Assembly (NCBI GenBank): GCA_028641055.1
Contig: CM054058.1
Span: 84,610,020 to 84,674,019 of the forward strand
Origin: Alopecurus myosuroides
Taxonomy: Eukaryota; Streptophyta; Magnoliopsida; Poales; Poaceae
DNA length: 64,000 bases
Reading direction: 5' to 3'
This document shows, piece by piece, positions 31,229-42,633 of the stretch. The position numbers and the translations under genes are program-made. A model generated the notes under the pieces. That model was given only the letters and a program-made list of their open reading frames with translations. It was not told where the DNA came from and did no database searches. Within the stretch, counting starts at the first letter, position 1; each line of letters opens with the position of its first letter.

Positions 31229-31580
31229 CCGGAATATCCGGTCTGTTCTTCAGCTCGATTCCTGTTGACTTCAACCGGAATATCCGGTTCCTTTTGAATA
31301 ATACGGTACCAATAATCCGGTCCATGCGAGTGTGAAATAAGGTCTGAAATTTGCCAAACCGGAATATCCGCTCTGCTCCGAATAATCCGGTTCAAATAAT
31401 CCGGTCCATGCCAGTGTGAAATATGGTCCTAAAATTGCCAAACCGGAATATTCGGCTCCCCCGAATAATCTGGTTCAAATAATCCGGTTCATATCAGTGC
31501 AGAAAATGGACTGAAATATTGCAAACCGGAATATCCGGCTCCTCCGAATAATCTGGTTTCCAATAATCCGGTTTACTTCT
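31229..31580. repeat. Cluster of CCGGAATATCCGG palindromes
   Basis: At least eight variants of ACCGGAATATCCGG or AATAATCCGGTT, spaced 20-70 bases, lie immediately upstream (minus strand) of the TATA box. Related words recur in A's spacer at 44630-44715 and 59949-60012. Confidence 0.8.
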
Positions 31581-31733
31581 GTCCCAAAGCTCTCAGGCCA
31601 AACTTCACCGATCTTTTTCGGTGATCGATGCCGATGTTAAGTATAACATCTGCACGCTAAACACCTCGATAAATAATGTACTTAGTCTTGTTAACTAACA
31701 CACAAAACACCAGGAAAACGAAATGCACTTTCA

Positions 31734-32240
31734 ATCTCCCTCTTTTTGGTGTTAGATGACAATACTAAGATTTGCAATAAAACCTTGACGAGAACATGTT
31801 TGAAACAAAATGGAAATGTCTCCCCCTATCTATATGCATATCTTTTGTTTGCCTCAAATGCAAATAGATGCAATAATATACGGGGAGATATTTCCAACAA
31901 GTAGCAAACATGCCGAAAGTAACAATATCACAAATGTTGAGAATAAGATAGGAATATATACCTTATGCGTAGTGATGAAAACAAAAATAACCAAGCACCA
32001 CAATAGATAATATCCTCAACATATAAGATAGATAATCCCGATAGACACTAATATAAGATAATCCATGATAACATCCAAGGTAACCAACAGAGTCTCACAA
32101 CACAATAACACATAGTTTTAAACGAGACAATAAACGAACAAGGTTCACGAAAAAAAAACAACTAAATTGACACAAGCTCTCACGAAATGATAAAAGCATA
32201 TGCTTGTGCCCGAACCCATGCAAACCCCGTAGTCTAGTAG
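31734..32240 (-). other. Region between extra ORF and 3' LTR of element A
   Basis: AT-rich. A polypurine tract (minus strand AAAAAGAGGGAGAT, 31734-31747) abuts the LTR. A second purine run (CCAAAGGGGGAGAAG on the minus strand, 32240-32258) follows the extra ORF, as is usual in Sireviruses. Confidence 0.65.
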
Positions 32241-33244
32241 CTACTTCTCCCCCTTTGGCATTGAGACACCAAAAAGGAGAGAAATAACTAAGCTAACGTC
32301 CCAACACGATCTAAGCATCCGAATGCTCAGAAGAATCGCCTGCAGACGCCTCGGAATCTCCCTGCACCTCACCCTCATCATCATAAGTGGCCTCATCATC
32401 CTCCTCATCAGCAATCCTGGAAGTGGTAGCATGTGTGACCGGAGAGCCTCCTCAATGCGCTCCCAAGGAGTGCGATCATCAGCAGACCAATCAATGAAGG
32501 ACTCAGCAACATGAGGAGCAGACAGATCACCAGTAGCACCATTCACATGGTGAAGAATCTGACTTTGGGTACTGGCCAAGTATGTGTCTCCGCAGTAAGC
32601 CCTGCACTTCTCCTTATGGATTTCCACCTTCATGCATAGCACATTGCGCTGAAACCAGGAAAGCTTCCTGACATGGCGCAGAGTGCTGGAACCAGGGGTG
32701 GAAGAAGGCTGAGCACTAGAAGAGGGCATACCCCCCATAGAGGAATCACCCTCAAATGGAGGAACATGAGCAGCAGGAGTAACCTTCTTCCTCTTGGTAT
32801 ACAGCTTCTTGACCTTGTGAGGCTCCATGGGAAGATCAGAGAAATCCTGCTTCATCGCATCCTTGATGAGCATCATGATGTAAGGACCATAGAGAATGGT
32901 GTTCCCACCAATCATAGCAGTGTACAACTCGTGATAAATGATATCCATGACATCCAAAGTATAGGAAGCAGTCGGATCCTCATCTTCCATGCACTCCTTA
33001 GCCAAGATAAGAAGATTGCACAGAGGAGTGGTGGGAGCATCATTATTACCTCCACTCGGCAGCAAGAAGGATCTGAAGATACGCACCAGCTGATCATAGA
33101 GAGGAAGAAGTCCCTCCAAGCCTCCAACAGTAAATCCAGGAGCATATAACTCAGACATATACCTCTCCCTCCGAGGTCCCTCCACCTCATGCACACGGCG
33201 ACCAGCAGGAGGATGAGGACTGAAACGATATCCAAGAAGAAGAG
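32241..33244 (-). pseudogene. Element A extra ORF, C-terminal part
   Basis: Continues the protein of 44002-44546 on the other side of element B (target duplication CCAGT). Visible features: a conserved region around LALLLGYRFSPHPPAG, YDQLVRIFRSFLLPSGG, CNLLILAKECMEDED and YHELYTAMIGGNTILYGPYI, then a lysine-rich stretch (HKVKKLYTKRKK) and a serine/proline-rich linker. The last 60 residues (RRMMRPLMMMRVRC) read like a shifted acidic tail. Family: the extra, sometimes called env-like, ORFs after pol in Sireviruses. The function is not established, and I see no signal peptide or clear membrane anchor in this part. Confidence 0.6.
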
Positions 33245-33249
33245 CCAGT

Positions 33250-34615
33250 TGATGCACCCAAAATGCATCTACTTTTCCAAGCACTTTGCATCGTATTTCT
33301 CTCCGGAGTCCCCCCATAATTGAATAAATCTACAAAATCTGACGTTGTTTTTAGCAAAAGTCTTCTTTCCATCTATTTTCGCAGGACTTTTCACAGGGGA
33401 CGAAAACCACGTAACTTTTTATGGAAAAGAAGGGGAATGAGCACCAGATGGGGCCGGGGGGCCACCCGAGGGCCAAAAGGGGGCCCCACACGCGACCAGA
33501 TTCCTTGGCCGCGTGGGGTCACCCCTTTTGGGCCCAGATGGCCCACTCCGACTAGGTCTTCGACGTACCCCTCCATATATACGAGAAACTGACGGGTTTC
33601 GAAGAAGAGGGCTGTTTGCGAAACGGAGCGCCGCCGCCACCACGATCTTCGATTTCGGAGTCAGATTGATCCGGGATTTCACCCCGGAGGTGGAATTCGA
33701 GGGGCTTCGTCACCATCATCATCACCACCATCATCTCCATCAACCATGAGCTCCATAACCCCCTCCATGTGTGAGTAGTTTCTGTAGGCATGTGAGGTGT
33801 GAGGGGTTTTGGATGAGATTGATCATGTAAATGCTACCCGGTATGCGGGATCTAGGGGTTTGTCTTGAGAATTCTTATGTCTTATGTTGATGCACTATTG
33901 CTAGGCTTAATGCTTGTTACTAGGGCCCAAGTGGCATGATTTCAGTACTGAACTTACATTGCTACATCATATATTTGAGTTTGGTATCTATCTGCAATGT
34001 GTATTACCTGCTATTATGTTGAACCTGCGAACCCTAAAGTGACAGCTAGGGAAAACAAGGGGGATATGTTCTAGTTTGAGGATTTTGTGTGTTCATGGAG
34101 TGTTAATGCGTTGGTCCGGGCTATTCGAAAGGGTAGACCTTAATTACCTGTAGTTCCAAATTGGCCCCGGTGAAATGGGCAGGTAGGACAATAGGCTTTG
34201 TGCAAATTCTCTTGGTTAGTACGCACAATAATTTACGGAACACACACCTACATAAAACTGAGATAGAGAAAGGCCTCGCTGCTAGCAAAACATTATTACA
34301 TGATCAATCTTATCCGTGCAACACTCCGCTGTCACCTCATGCCTGCGTTTTAGTCTCTGGTTTACTTTCACTCTTTTCCGGTGAAAACTGGGAAAACACT
34401 TGCTCTCCATTTACTTTCTGTTTGTTTACTTTCACTGCATTATTACACTCACCACTCTCGCTGCAAGTTTGTTGATACACATGTGTGGTTGGGAGTGACG
34501 TCCCAATTGCTAAAGTCTCACTGGTATTCTTGTGTTCCCACTGAGTCGAACTACAAATTTGGGTAATACTTCCCATCGAAGACTACAATTGATCTCCTGC
34601 ACTTGGGAGCCATCA
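33250..34615 (+). repeat. 5' LTR of element B
   Basis: TGATGCACCCAAAATGC to GGGAGCCATCA. A hairpin (33489-33515) lies 61 bases upstream of a TATATA box (33576-33582). A CATCATCATCACCACC microsatellite-like tract lies at 33713-33740. The differences from the 3' LTR are few (for example A/G at 33495, which weakens the hairpin here). Confidence 0.93.
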
Positions 34616-34626
34616 AGACTGTTTTT

Positions 34627-34644
34627 TGGCGCCGTTGCCGGGGA
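34627..34644 (+). promoter_or_regulatory. Primer-binding site of element B (tRNA-Asp type)
   Basis: TGGCGCCGTTGCCGGGGA lies 11 bases after the LTR; this sequence is typical of Athila-lineage Gypsy elements. Confidence 0.85.
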
Positions 34645-34710
34645 GCTTCGACTACTCGTTCTGGTAATGATTTGCCTAGTAGAAATTTTTTTCACCTAAT
34701 ATTGTCTCTA

Positions 34711-36482
34711 CTGTGGCTGCTAAGAAAAAGAAAGGAATAGCTGGTAAATCACCATTGTCAAAAATGTCTACTAGTACATCTAATGATTAAACACTTGATA
34801 ATGTAGACAAAGAACTAGCTTCTGAAATTCCTGAAACTATTGAAACACCTGAGGCAAATGAAACACCTGAAACAACTGAAATTCCTGAATCTTCTGTAGA
34901 TGAAAATGTAGAACTTGAGCTAGAAAGATATGAGACTCGTAGAGAGTATGAATATGGGGCCTCTTCTGAAGAAGAGAAGCATTTATTGAGGCCTTTATAT
35001 CACCTGATTATACAAAACTTGATAAACTCTCTATTTATGATGATGCATCTCTTGGAAACTGTTTTGCTACTACTAGGAATTTGTGTGGCCCAGCTATTAG
35101 AATTAGAGATAAAGATTATGAATTCAATGTTAATCCTGAGATAATTGAGATAGTTGAGAAGTCTAGATTCTGTGAAAGGATAGGAGTCTCCTCTTGATCA
35201 TATTGCTGAATTGCATGCTTTATCTACTACATTTGGAAATGATGAAATCCTTCAACATTATTTATTCTTAAAATTGTTTCCTTTTTCTTTGGGTGAAGAT
35301 GCTAGAGTTTGGTATAATCGTTTAGGACCTGCATGTATTACTAGTAAGGAAGAATGCTTGCAATTGTTTTTCAATAAATATTTTCCTGCTGAAAGGATAC
35401 ATGCATTAACTGTTGAAATTGGCAATTTTAAACAAGATAAGAAAGAGAGTCTACCCCAAGCTTGGGGGAGATTTGGTAAAATGTGTAAGAAATGTCCTGG
35501 TCATGGTTTTAAACCTCATGAATTGCTTGATATATTCTATAATGGACTAATGGGGGAAACAAGAGACTACCTTGATAGTATTGCAGGAAATATCTTTAGG
35601 GACAGAAGTGTTGATGAAGCAATTGAATTACTGGAGTCTATTCTCGAGAATGAAGCTGATTGGAACATTGAGGAGATAGATAAAAATGAGACACTCCCAG
35701 AGAAGAAAGGAGGTATACTCGAATTGAACCAAGAAACAATGGCTGAAGCTTCCAAGGATATTAAAGAGAAGGGAATTAAAACCTCTCATCTCAAGGAATT
35801 ATCTGAAATGGGTATTAAACTTCCTACTCATGAACCATGCTTTCCAATTCAAGTGAACTTTATACTCCCTATGGAAGGTAATGAGGAGGTAACACCTCCT
35901 GTTGATGTCTCTTATGTTAACCATTTTGCTTATCATGATAATCCCGAGGAGCGTATAATTAGAATGACTATCATGGAAAACCATCATAAAATTAATTTCC
36001 TCCGTGAAAATTTAAATGCTAGTGTAGGGGAAGTTAAAAGAATTGTTAAACATTGTGAAATGATGAACAATCAAGTTGAGCAAATGATTTCTTTACAAAA
36101 TCAATTGTATGAAAATCTCAATAAACAAAAACAATTATGTGGAGTTAATACAAGGGGAGGTGCAAGCACCCAGGATCCTGATTATCCTGATGATCATCCT
36201 AAAAGAAAAGAGCAAGTTGCTCTTAAAGATAAATCTTTTGCAGGAAAATCTCCCAATGAAAATGAGCATGATGATGACTCCAATGAGCAAGACAAGGATA
36301 TTTCTATTTCTGATGCTGAAACTGAGGATGATAATAATGAAGAAGAAGAATCATCTCCACCTGATATTGAACAACATGATGATAATAATGAAGAAGCTGC
36401 TGGTAAGGAGGATCCTCAGCCTCCTATTGAGAAGACCAAGAAGAAGAAGAAACCAAATAAAGATAAAGATAAAGGTAAATAA
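34711..36482 (+). pseudogene. Element B gag
   Basis: The first 500 bases (acidic, ETPETTEIPES-type repeats) are interrupted by a TAA near 34786-34789 and frameshifts. From 35211 an open frame of 423 codons has the gag core: FLKLFPFSLGEDARVWYNRL, then NKYFPAERI and AWGRFGKMCKKCPGHGF. A lysine- and glutamate-rich tail ends KPNKDKDKGK. Gag forms the particle that packages element RNA. There is no zinc knuckle, as in other Athila gags. The last stop (36480-36482) is followed in the same frame by the protease region. Confidence 0.75.
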
Positions 36483-37280
36483 AGGGATCCATGGGTACAA
36501 AGACCCATTCCATATCCCCAAGAGGTATCAAAAACAAAAGATGAAGAGAGGTATGGGCAATTTTATGATATGATTAAGAATATGAAATTAGAGATTCCAC
36601 TTATTGATGCTATTAAGAATCCTCCATATTCAAAATACATGAAAGATATTGTCACTAATAAAAGAAAGATACCTACTGATGCTATTACTGCTATGCTTGC
36701 TGATTATTCATTTAAAGGAAAATTGCCTGAAAAACATGGAGATCCTGGTATTCCTACTATTCCTTGCAAAATTAAAGAAGCCTATGTGAAATATGCATTA
36801 TGTGATTTAGGAGCTGGTGTTAGTGTTATGCCTTTCTCAATATATAAGAAGCTTAATTTGAACAAACTAGTTCCAACAGAACTATCTTTACAAATGGCTG
36901 ATAAAACAACTGCTGTACCTATAGGAATATGTGAGGATGTTCCCATCTCTATTGCTAATGAGTTGATACCTACTGATTTTGTTATATTAGAAATGCCTGA
37001 AGATGATAATCTATCTATTATTCTTGGTAGACCTTTTTTGAATACTGCAGGAGCTGTGATAAATTGCACTGAGAGCAAAGTGACATTTAATGTTAAAGGC
37101 AAAGAGCACACTATTTATTTTCCCAAGAAAAAACATGTTACAAGTATGAGCACAAGTGTGAATGCTATACAAATAAATTCCATTAAGATTGGTAGCATTG
37201 AAATACCTATACCACCTCCAGCACCAAGGTATGAAATATTGATGATTGGGACCATTCCAATCAAATATGAGGTAACTTGA
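36483..37280 (+). CDS. Element B aspartic protease region
   Basis: In frame with gag after a single TAA. The first block (MKLEIPLIDAIKNPPYSKYM, KDIVTNKRKIP) is the conserved Athila segment before the protease. The active site reads ALCDLGAGVSVMPFSIYKKL, where family members usually have DLGAS(V)(N)LMP; the aspartate is kept. IILGRPFLNTAGAVI is the second conserved protease block. The frame stops at 37280, where a reverse transcriptase would normally follow; none is present. Expression would need readthrough of the TAA or internal initiation. Confidence 0.75.
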   Translation, partial: RDPWVQRPIPYPQEVSKTKDEERYGQFYDMIKNMKLEIPLIDAIKNPPYSKYMKDIVTNKRKIPTDAITAMLADYSFKGKLPEKHGDPGIPTIPCKIKEAYVKYALCDLGAGVSVMPFSIYKKLNLNKLVPTELSLQMADKTTAVPIGICEDVPISIANELIPTDFVILEMPEDDNLSIILGRPFLNTAGAVINCTESKVTFNVKGKEHTIYFPKKKHVTSMSTSVNAIQINSIKIGSIEIPIPPPAPRYEILMIGTIPIKYEVT

Positions 37281-37511
37281 TTTATTGTTTTTATAATAAG
37301 TAATAATAAGAATCATGAGCTATATTCTTTACATGTTGCTAATGAGACCTGATCAACCTCATTACTAATGTGGAAATGATAAAGGCATGATTCACAAACA
37401 TTTAAATTGCATTTTTTTTATGTTATTTGCTTTAAAATTGTGAGACATAGACATAGTATTAAAAAATTTAGAATCAGAAATCACAGAATATGAAGTTTTA
37501 GAAATTCTCTG

Positions 37512-37810
37512 TAGAAAATTTTCACGTAAAATTCCAGAAAAATTTGGGGGTCAGTTTTTTGCCCGAAGGGACCAGCAGCCAGTGGGGGAGCACCAGCAGG
37601 CCACCAGGGGCCAAAATAGGTACCTCCATGCGGCCAGATTCCTTGGCCGCGTGGGATACCCCATTTTTGGCCACAAGTGGATGCTGGGGCCCATCCAATG
37701 CTCATCTGCTCCCTTTCGACCAAAAACCTACCCCAGTTCATCTCCTCCATTTTTCTCGTGCTCTGTTTCTCCTTCAATCCTCGATCTCCACATTTGAGGC
37801 AGATTTTTCA
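37512..37810 (+). repeat. LTR-like segment inside element B
   Basis: The words GAGCACCAG, GGGGCCAAAA and the hairpin at 37627-37653, followed by CCCC.TTTTGGCC, parallel the LTR at 33440-33540. The preceding AGAAAAATTTGGGGGTCAGTTTTTT resembles the antisense segment at 42110-42150. It lies directly upstream of the extra ORF. Confidence 0.6.
37627..37653. repeat. Hairpin copy inside element B, direct orientation
   Basis: CATGCGGCCA, loop GATTCCT, then TGGCCGCGTG. It has the same arms and loop as the LTR hairpins at 33489-33515 and 42870-42896. Confidence 0.85.
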
Positions 37811-38034
37811 AATCTGTTTGATGGAATCACTCCTTGGTATGTAACTCCTTCACTCATCCAATTACTTTTTGCTCCCATGCTTTGTGTATGAAGTATTTTG
37901 CTGCACTAGGTGTCACCTATTATGTCTAAGAACTCCATGAATTTAAGTTTTCTAGTTGATATGGATGCATGATATTGATTAGAGGACTAGTTATGGATGC
38001 CTTAGAAATGTTTTAGAGTGATACAATTTAATTT

Positions 38035-39108
38035 TTGTTGAATTCTATTTTGGTACAGCAAGGTAACATGCTGAACAAGGGAAATGCATTGCTTGGGATG
38101 TCCTCAAGGACAAGGAGAAGAGAATCAAGGGTGTCCAACAATCATGATGATAATCAGTCATGGGAGGATGAATTGGTTTTTGCAGGTGAAAATCTGCGTG
38201 TCCATACCACAAGATGGCAAGACCCCGAAGTTCTTGAACATTGGGGGATTGCTGAAGATTTCCAAGCCTTTGCTGCAACTACGTGACTGCTTGAGTTCTC
38301 ACGCCATCCACGCAACACATATGTGGAACTCTCGAGGGAATTCCTCTCTACATTCAGGTTTGAGGGACCGGTGGTGCACCGGAAAAGTAAGTCTAAGAAC
38401 CCTCCTCCAGCTACTTTTGTCATTAAATTTACAATGAGGGGGCAGCGTTTATTCATGTCATTAGAGGAATTCTGTAAGGCTATACGTGTACCAACTACGG
38501 GGTTATGGGATGAAACATATGCTGATTCTAGAGAAGAACTTGTCACATTCTAGCGTAGCATTGCTAAAAATATTCCTGAAAGAATGAATAGAGGCAAGCT
38601 CACATGCATCCAACACCCGGGCCTTAGATATTTTGCATTGTTTCTTGCTAGATGATTCCTTGCTAGGGATAACACTTATGCTTGCACTGGTCCTATGATC
38701 TATTTATTAAAATGTGCAATGGAAAATACAACACCTATATATAACCTGGGAACCATACTTGCTAGAACTTTGCATTTAGCTGTGAGTAGGAATGGCACGG
38801 ATAAAACTCCTTTATATGGTGGTGCCATTGCCACTTTAATCCATGAATACATTATGGCAGAACGAGGTTTTGATGATAACTTGGGTACCATGGTAAATGA
38901 GTCTCGACTGCTGGATTTTGGTTTACTTTTTCGCATGGATATGAGCAGGGCTGAGAAAGAATATTTTTCATATTGCTATAAGGATTCTAATGGGCACATT
39001 GTGTCTGTTAGGCTCCCTTGTGCTGACTTGTTTGACATGGAGACAAAGTGGACTGTGCAAGAAGAGCCACAACAAGAAGAGCAACAACAGGAGGAGCCCC
39101 AATACTAG
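38035..39108 (+). pseudogene. Element B extra (Athila ORF-type) ORF, broken
   Basis: Fragments in two frames: 38035-38286 (WEDELVFAGENLRVHTTRWQ, LEHWGIAEDFQAF) and from 38323 (LSREFLSTFRFEG, PPATFVIKFTMRGQRLFMSL, VPTTGLWDETY, then after stops at 38551-38553 and near 38653, GPMIYLLKCAMENTTPIYNL and YGGAIATLIHEYIMAERGF). It ends in a glutamine/glutamate-rich tail at 39108. This is the type of protein encoded in Athila retrotransposons outside pol, of unknown function. Stops and a frameshift make it non-functional. Confidence 0.65.
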
Positions 39109-40647
39109 GCGCCTATGGCATATCCCTGGGGCTTCCCTGAACCACACCTTGGAGCACAGGCATGGCAGGATCCATCCTTCTTCCAGGGAGGTTCGTTGAG
39201 TGGTGGACATGATTACCACCCAGGATACTAGCTTGATCACAAGCTTGGGGGAGTATTTCTCTCCCTCCTCATTCGTTGTGTTATATCACTTGCATGTTAT
39301 TTGTTGTTTTATGTTCTTTAAATCTGAAAAACACAAAAATATTTTTGTTAGCTAGTTTACTTCTGGTTATTTACATTATGTTTCTAAAAATCAAAAACCA
39401 CAAAAAGATCTTTGTTTTCTTGAGTTCAGTATAAATACGGAGCTGCAGGAATTGCTGAAATATGTTCACTGTTATATGCTTTAATCTTTACTTGTGACCC
39501 CGTTTGAGCTGAAAATTTAATCACTACTGCAACTTTTTATGGCCTTCACTTCTGTAAAACATGAGAAACTTTTGAGGTGTTTAGGTAGGTAAACAAATTG
39601 ATGAATGCAGTAAGTTTTTATAGCAATATTTGAGTTTTTATTGAGCAGTTCAAGTGGGGAGAGGAGAACAACAATGATATGATAATGTGCTTGAAGGGAT
39701 GAAAGGTATGACACCTTTGCCGTGCTTATGTATGCTTTTTAATAACAACAAGTGCACACCTTATGATTCCCTTAACACTTAGTGACATAATAGCCATTGT
39801 TTATCTTCTCCGTGGTTTAGTAGAATATATTCTGATGCAACTGAAATATTGTTTAGTGTCATTACTTGGCTGATGGATTGAATAATTGTAGCCTTAAACA
39901 AAGATTTACGCATCCCATTGTGCTTACTGAACTTGCCAACCAAGGAAAGAATTAAAAGAGAAAATTCCATGAATGATAAAAGTGGAGTCTTATGCTTGAC
40001 GAACTTATGGTTGGGGGTTAGTCTAAATGTGTATCACATGGAAAACTTTCAACGCTGCACTAAGAATTCTATATTCAAGTTGATATCATGTTCTTTTAAC
40101 TATGGATGTCTGTCATGCCGAAATGAGGTAGAGGAATAGTAAGTCTTGATGAGTAAGTATATATGATTAGAGAGACGCATTGGGCCGCTAACCCAAGCCA
40201 TGCGATATCATGGTGGAAATTTACTTATAGCTAGAATGGACTCCACAACATATCCTATAATAAAATAAGAAGCTATGCATATAGTGAATGAAATAAAAAA
40301 GGATAATGAGTCCATTCCATTTGTTTGTCTTGCCATTTTGACATGGGCTGGTTTCCATGTCATGGGGCAAGAGGTACCCCAATTGCTGCTCTCTATGATG
40401 TCATTAATACTTACAATGATTGTACAAGGCTTATTAGGAATCTAGAGTTGAGTAATCATGGTGCGGGACTTCGCTTTTAAGGGGCATGAGGCTTTCAACT
40501 TGTAGTTTGTCAAGCATAAGAATCAAAATGAAAAATTAATGCTTTAGCAAAACTGAGAGCAAGGTAGTAAGCACAATGATTTTACTTGTCAACATATGAA
40601 AGAATCAGAGATCTCAAAAATCTTGATATGATTCAATCATCAGCGAT
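39109..40647 (+). other. Non-coding part of element B
   Basis: Begins with an internal copy of the polypurine word AAGCTTGGGGGAGT (39241-39254), identical to that before the 3' LTR (42619-42633). The rest is AT-rich without supported ORFs. Confidence 0.55.
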
Positions 40648-42210
40648 TGATGGCTAGGTTGAGACTCCAAGTGCAGAGTGTGTAGCTAGTGGCAAGCCTT
40701 CTTCCCCACGAGGGTGACTCGAGGGTTTATATCGAACTCTTGGGGAGCCAGTATTTCAGCAGTTGTCTTCCAAGCTTCCTCCAGGATCCCGCAAACAAGT
40801 AGAGAATTTTGTGCCCTCAACCTCACCAAGTGGTTGTCAAGCACAAGGTGTGAGACTTCTAAATTGCAATGCAAAACTGAAAGTAAATGTGCAATAATTA
40901 AATCTACTACTAAATGCAAATGAGAAAATAAATATGCAATGCATTGTTTTTGTATTTTTGTGATGCAAGTGGTGATGGAGATAATGTAAATTCGAATTGG
41001 AGATGCAAGTAAAGTAAAGTGCAAGTAAAGTAAATTTCAACAAAGTAACTAGAGTGTTTTCTTATAATTAAAATAGGACCGGGGTTCATGGTTTCACACC
41101 TGCATTCTCTCAAATAAAGTGGTAGACGGTGGACATAAAGAATTACATGTGAGATTACAATAACATGTTTAACATTGAGTACTTTCATATGGGCATCACG
41201 TCCTAGCATAGAGATCTCTACGGTCATATTAATCCCTCTTATACTCCACCAAGATGCGAAATAAATCATAACACCTCGATAATTAAGGAAAAACCAGAGT
41301 ATAGCTTTAAGCAATGTGACATGAAGTTGAAGTAAGAACTTGCTAGATCTAGTCATGGAGATTGATTAGTGTCACTTCAAATCCCCGGTAACAAGGTACT
41401 CCTTTTTATCCCTAGTGAGGTAACTAAGAAAGGTTTAACAAAACCTAAGTGGATCGCTGAACTTCTGTCACTTTCACAGCACTAGCCACCCCCCGTTACT
41501 CCAACTAATGCACCCATCACCCCACACACGCTCTCAAGAACTAGATTGATCAAAGCTAGCAAATAAGAACGGGGTACATAAGATACATCTACTCAAATAA
41601 CTCAAGAGAAACAATTGCAATCTCAGATTCAATAACTCATAGAAAAGATCCACCACATAGGAATTACAACGGTGCCCGTAATCATGTGAGGCAGCTCATA
41701 CGGATCTATTTAGTGAAGCACATAGAGACAGAGATACAAGTGCTACTTCCACAAACCCATAGCCCTGGGGTGGACTACTCCCTCTTCATGGAGATGTCGA
41801 TGGAGATGACGTTGGATGGGTAGGAGATCACACCGGCGGCGCCCCGCCAGAGTTTTCCCCCTCCAATCTGGAACTTCTGGTCTCTGTTTCGGTGTTTCGG
41901 TGTTTCGGCGGCGCTCTTCTCCGTAAGGGTACAGGGGACCCTTTTTATAGTCGGTTTTAGGTCAAGACGGAGTCGGTAAGTCGAAGATGGAAGGAATTGG
42001 GGCCACAGGGGCCAAAAGGGGGCCTCTCACGCGGCCAAGGAATCTGGCCGCGTGGAGGGTCCTCTTTTGGGCTTCCTTGCCCAATTCTCGTGGATCCTTT
42101 GCCCGCAAGTCTTCTCCTTCCAAAAAAATGACCCCCACAGATTTTTCAGGTGATTTCGCGGAAGTTTGCCCCCTGAAACGTCAAAAATATAGAAAACGGG
42201 GTTTTTGACA
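40648..42210 (-). repeat. Antisense LTR-like segment (solo-LTR-like) in element B
   Basis: Read on the minus strand it begins TGTCAAAAACCCCG, then AATCACCTGAAAAATCTGTG, the same hairpin (42028-42054), TATAAAAAGGGTCCCC (TATA at 41942-41949), and it ends CTGCACTTGGAGTCTCAACC then TAGCCATCA, like the element B LTR end CTGCACTTGGGAGCCATCA. This is the layout of a related LTR in opposite orientation, about 1.56 kb. I could not match a target duplication (GCGAT versus GGCAG), so the boundaries are tentative. Confidence 0.6.
42028..42054. repeat. Hairpin copy in the antisense segment
   Basis: CACGCGGCCA, loop AGGAATC, then TGGCCGCGTG: the loop is the reverse complement of GATTCCT, so this copy is inverted relative to the other three. 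Confidence 0.85.
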
Positions 42211-42633
42211 GGCAGGGTTAATTCCATAAAAGTATTAATAGAAAACCATAAATTATAATACTATAAAACATTGAATTATAACCTTATATGATGCAATATG
42301 TAATAGAAAACCATGTGAAAATATGCCAAATTCATCTATGCATTTTGCATGCATCAGCGATGCACAAGCCTTTCTTTATGTCTACAATTGAGCAAACTAA
42401 TTCAAGTATTAACACTTCATGTTATTTCTATTGCAACAAGTATATATGCTTCAACACTGAGTAGATGCACACTTGCTAGTATTTTTCTACTTGTTACAGG
42501 AATCATGTCTTGAGTATTTGCTAGTATTAATTGATGATGCATATGCAATGCAAAGTTCTTGCCAAAGTTTTTGTCGCTTCTACACTGCGTTTGAGTTGTT
42601 CGAGGACAAACAACGAGCTAAGCTTGGGGGAGT
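42211..42633 (+). other. End of element B interior, with polypurine tract
   Basis: AT-rich, ending in AAGCTTGGGGGAG (42619-42632), the plus-strand primer site before the 3' LTR. Confidence 0.7.

Larger units (their letters stand above)
30497..31733 (-). repeat. 3' LTR of element A
   Basis: 1237 bp. Termini are TGAAAGTAAAG on the left and GCACTTTCA on the right (plus strand). It contains the cluster of CCGGAATATCCGG-like palindromes at 31229-31580 and a TATA box at 31181-31188. Confidence 0.85.

Noticed and set aside
31229..31580. CRISPR-like array from regularly repeated CCGG words
   Set aside because: Repeats are short palindromes with variable spacing inside a eukaryotic LTR, with no cas genes.
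32673..33149. Plus-strand ORF of 158 codons
   Set aside because: Shadow of the minus-strand element A extra ORF, which has the better motif content.
35211..36482. Host gene encoding a charged protein
   Set aside because: Sequence core (FPFSLGEDARVWYNRL) and position after a primer-binding site between LTRs show it is a retrotransposon gag.
41760..42060. A host promoter and 5' UTR on the minus strand
   Set aside because: The shared hairpin and LTR-like ends identify it as LTR-derived.
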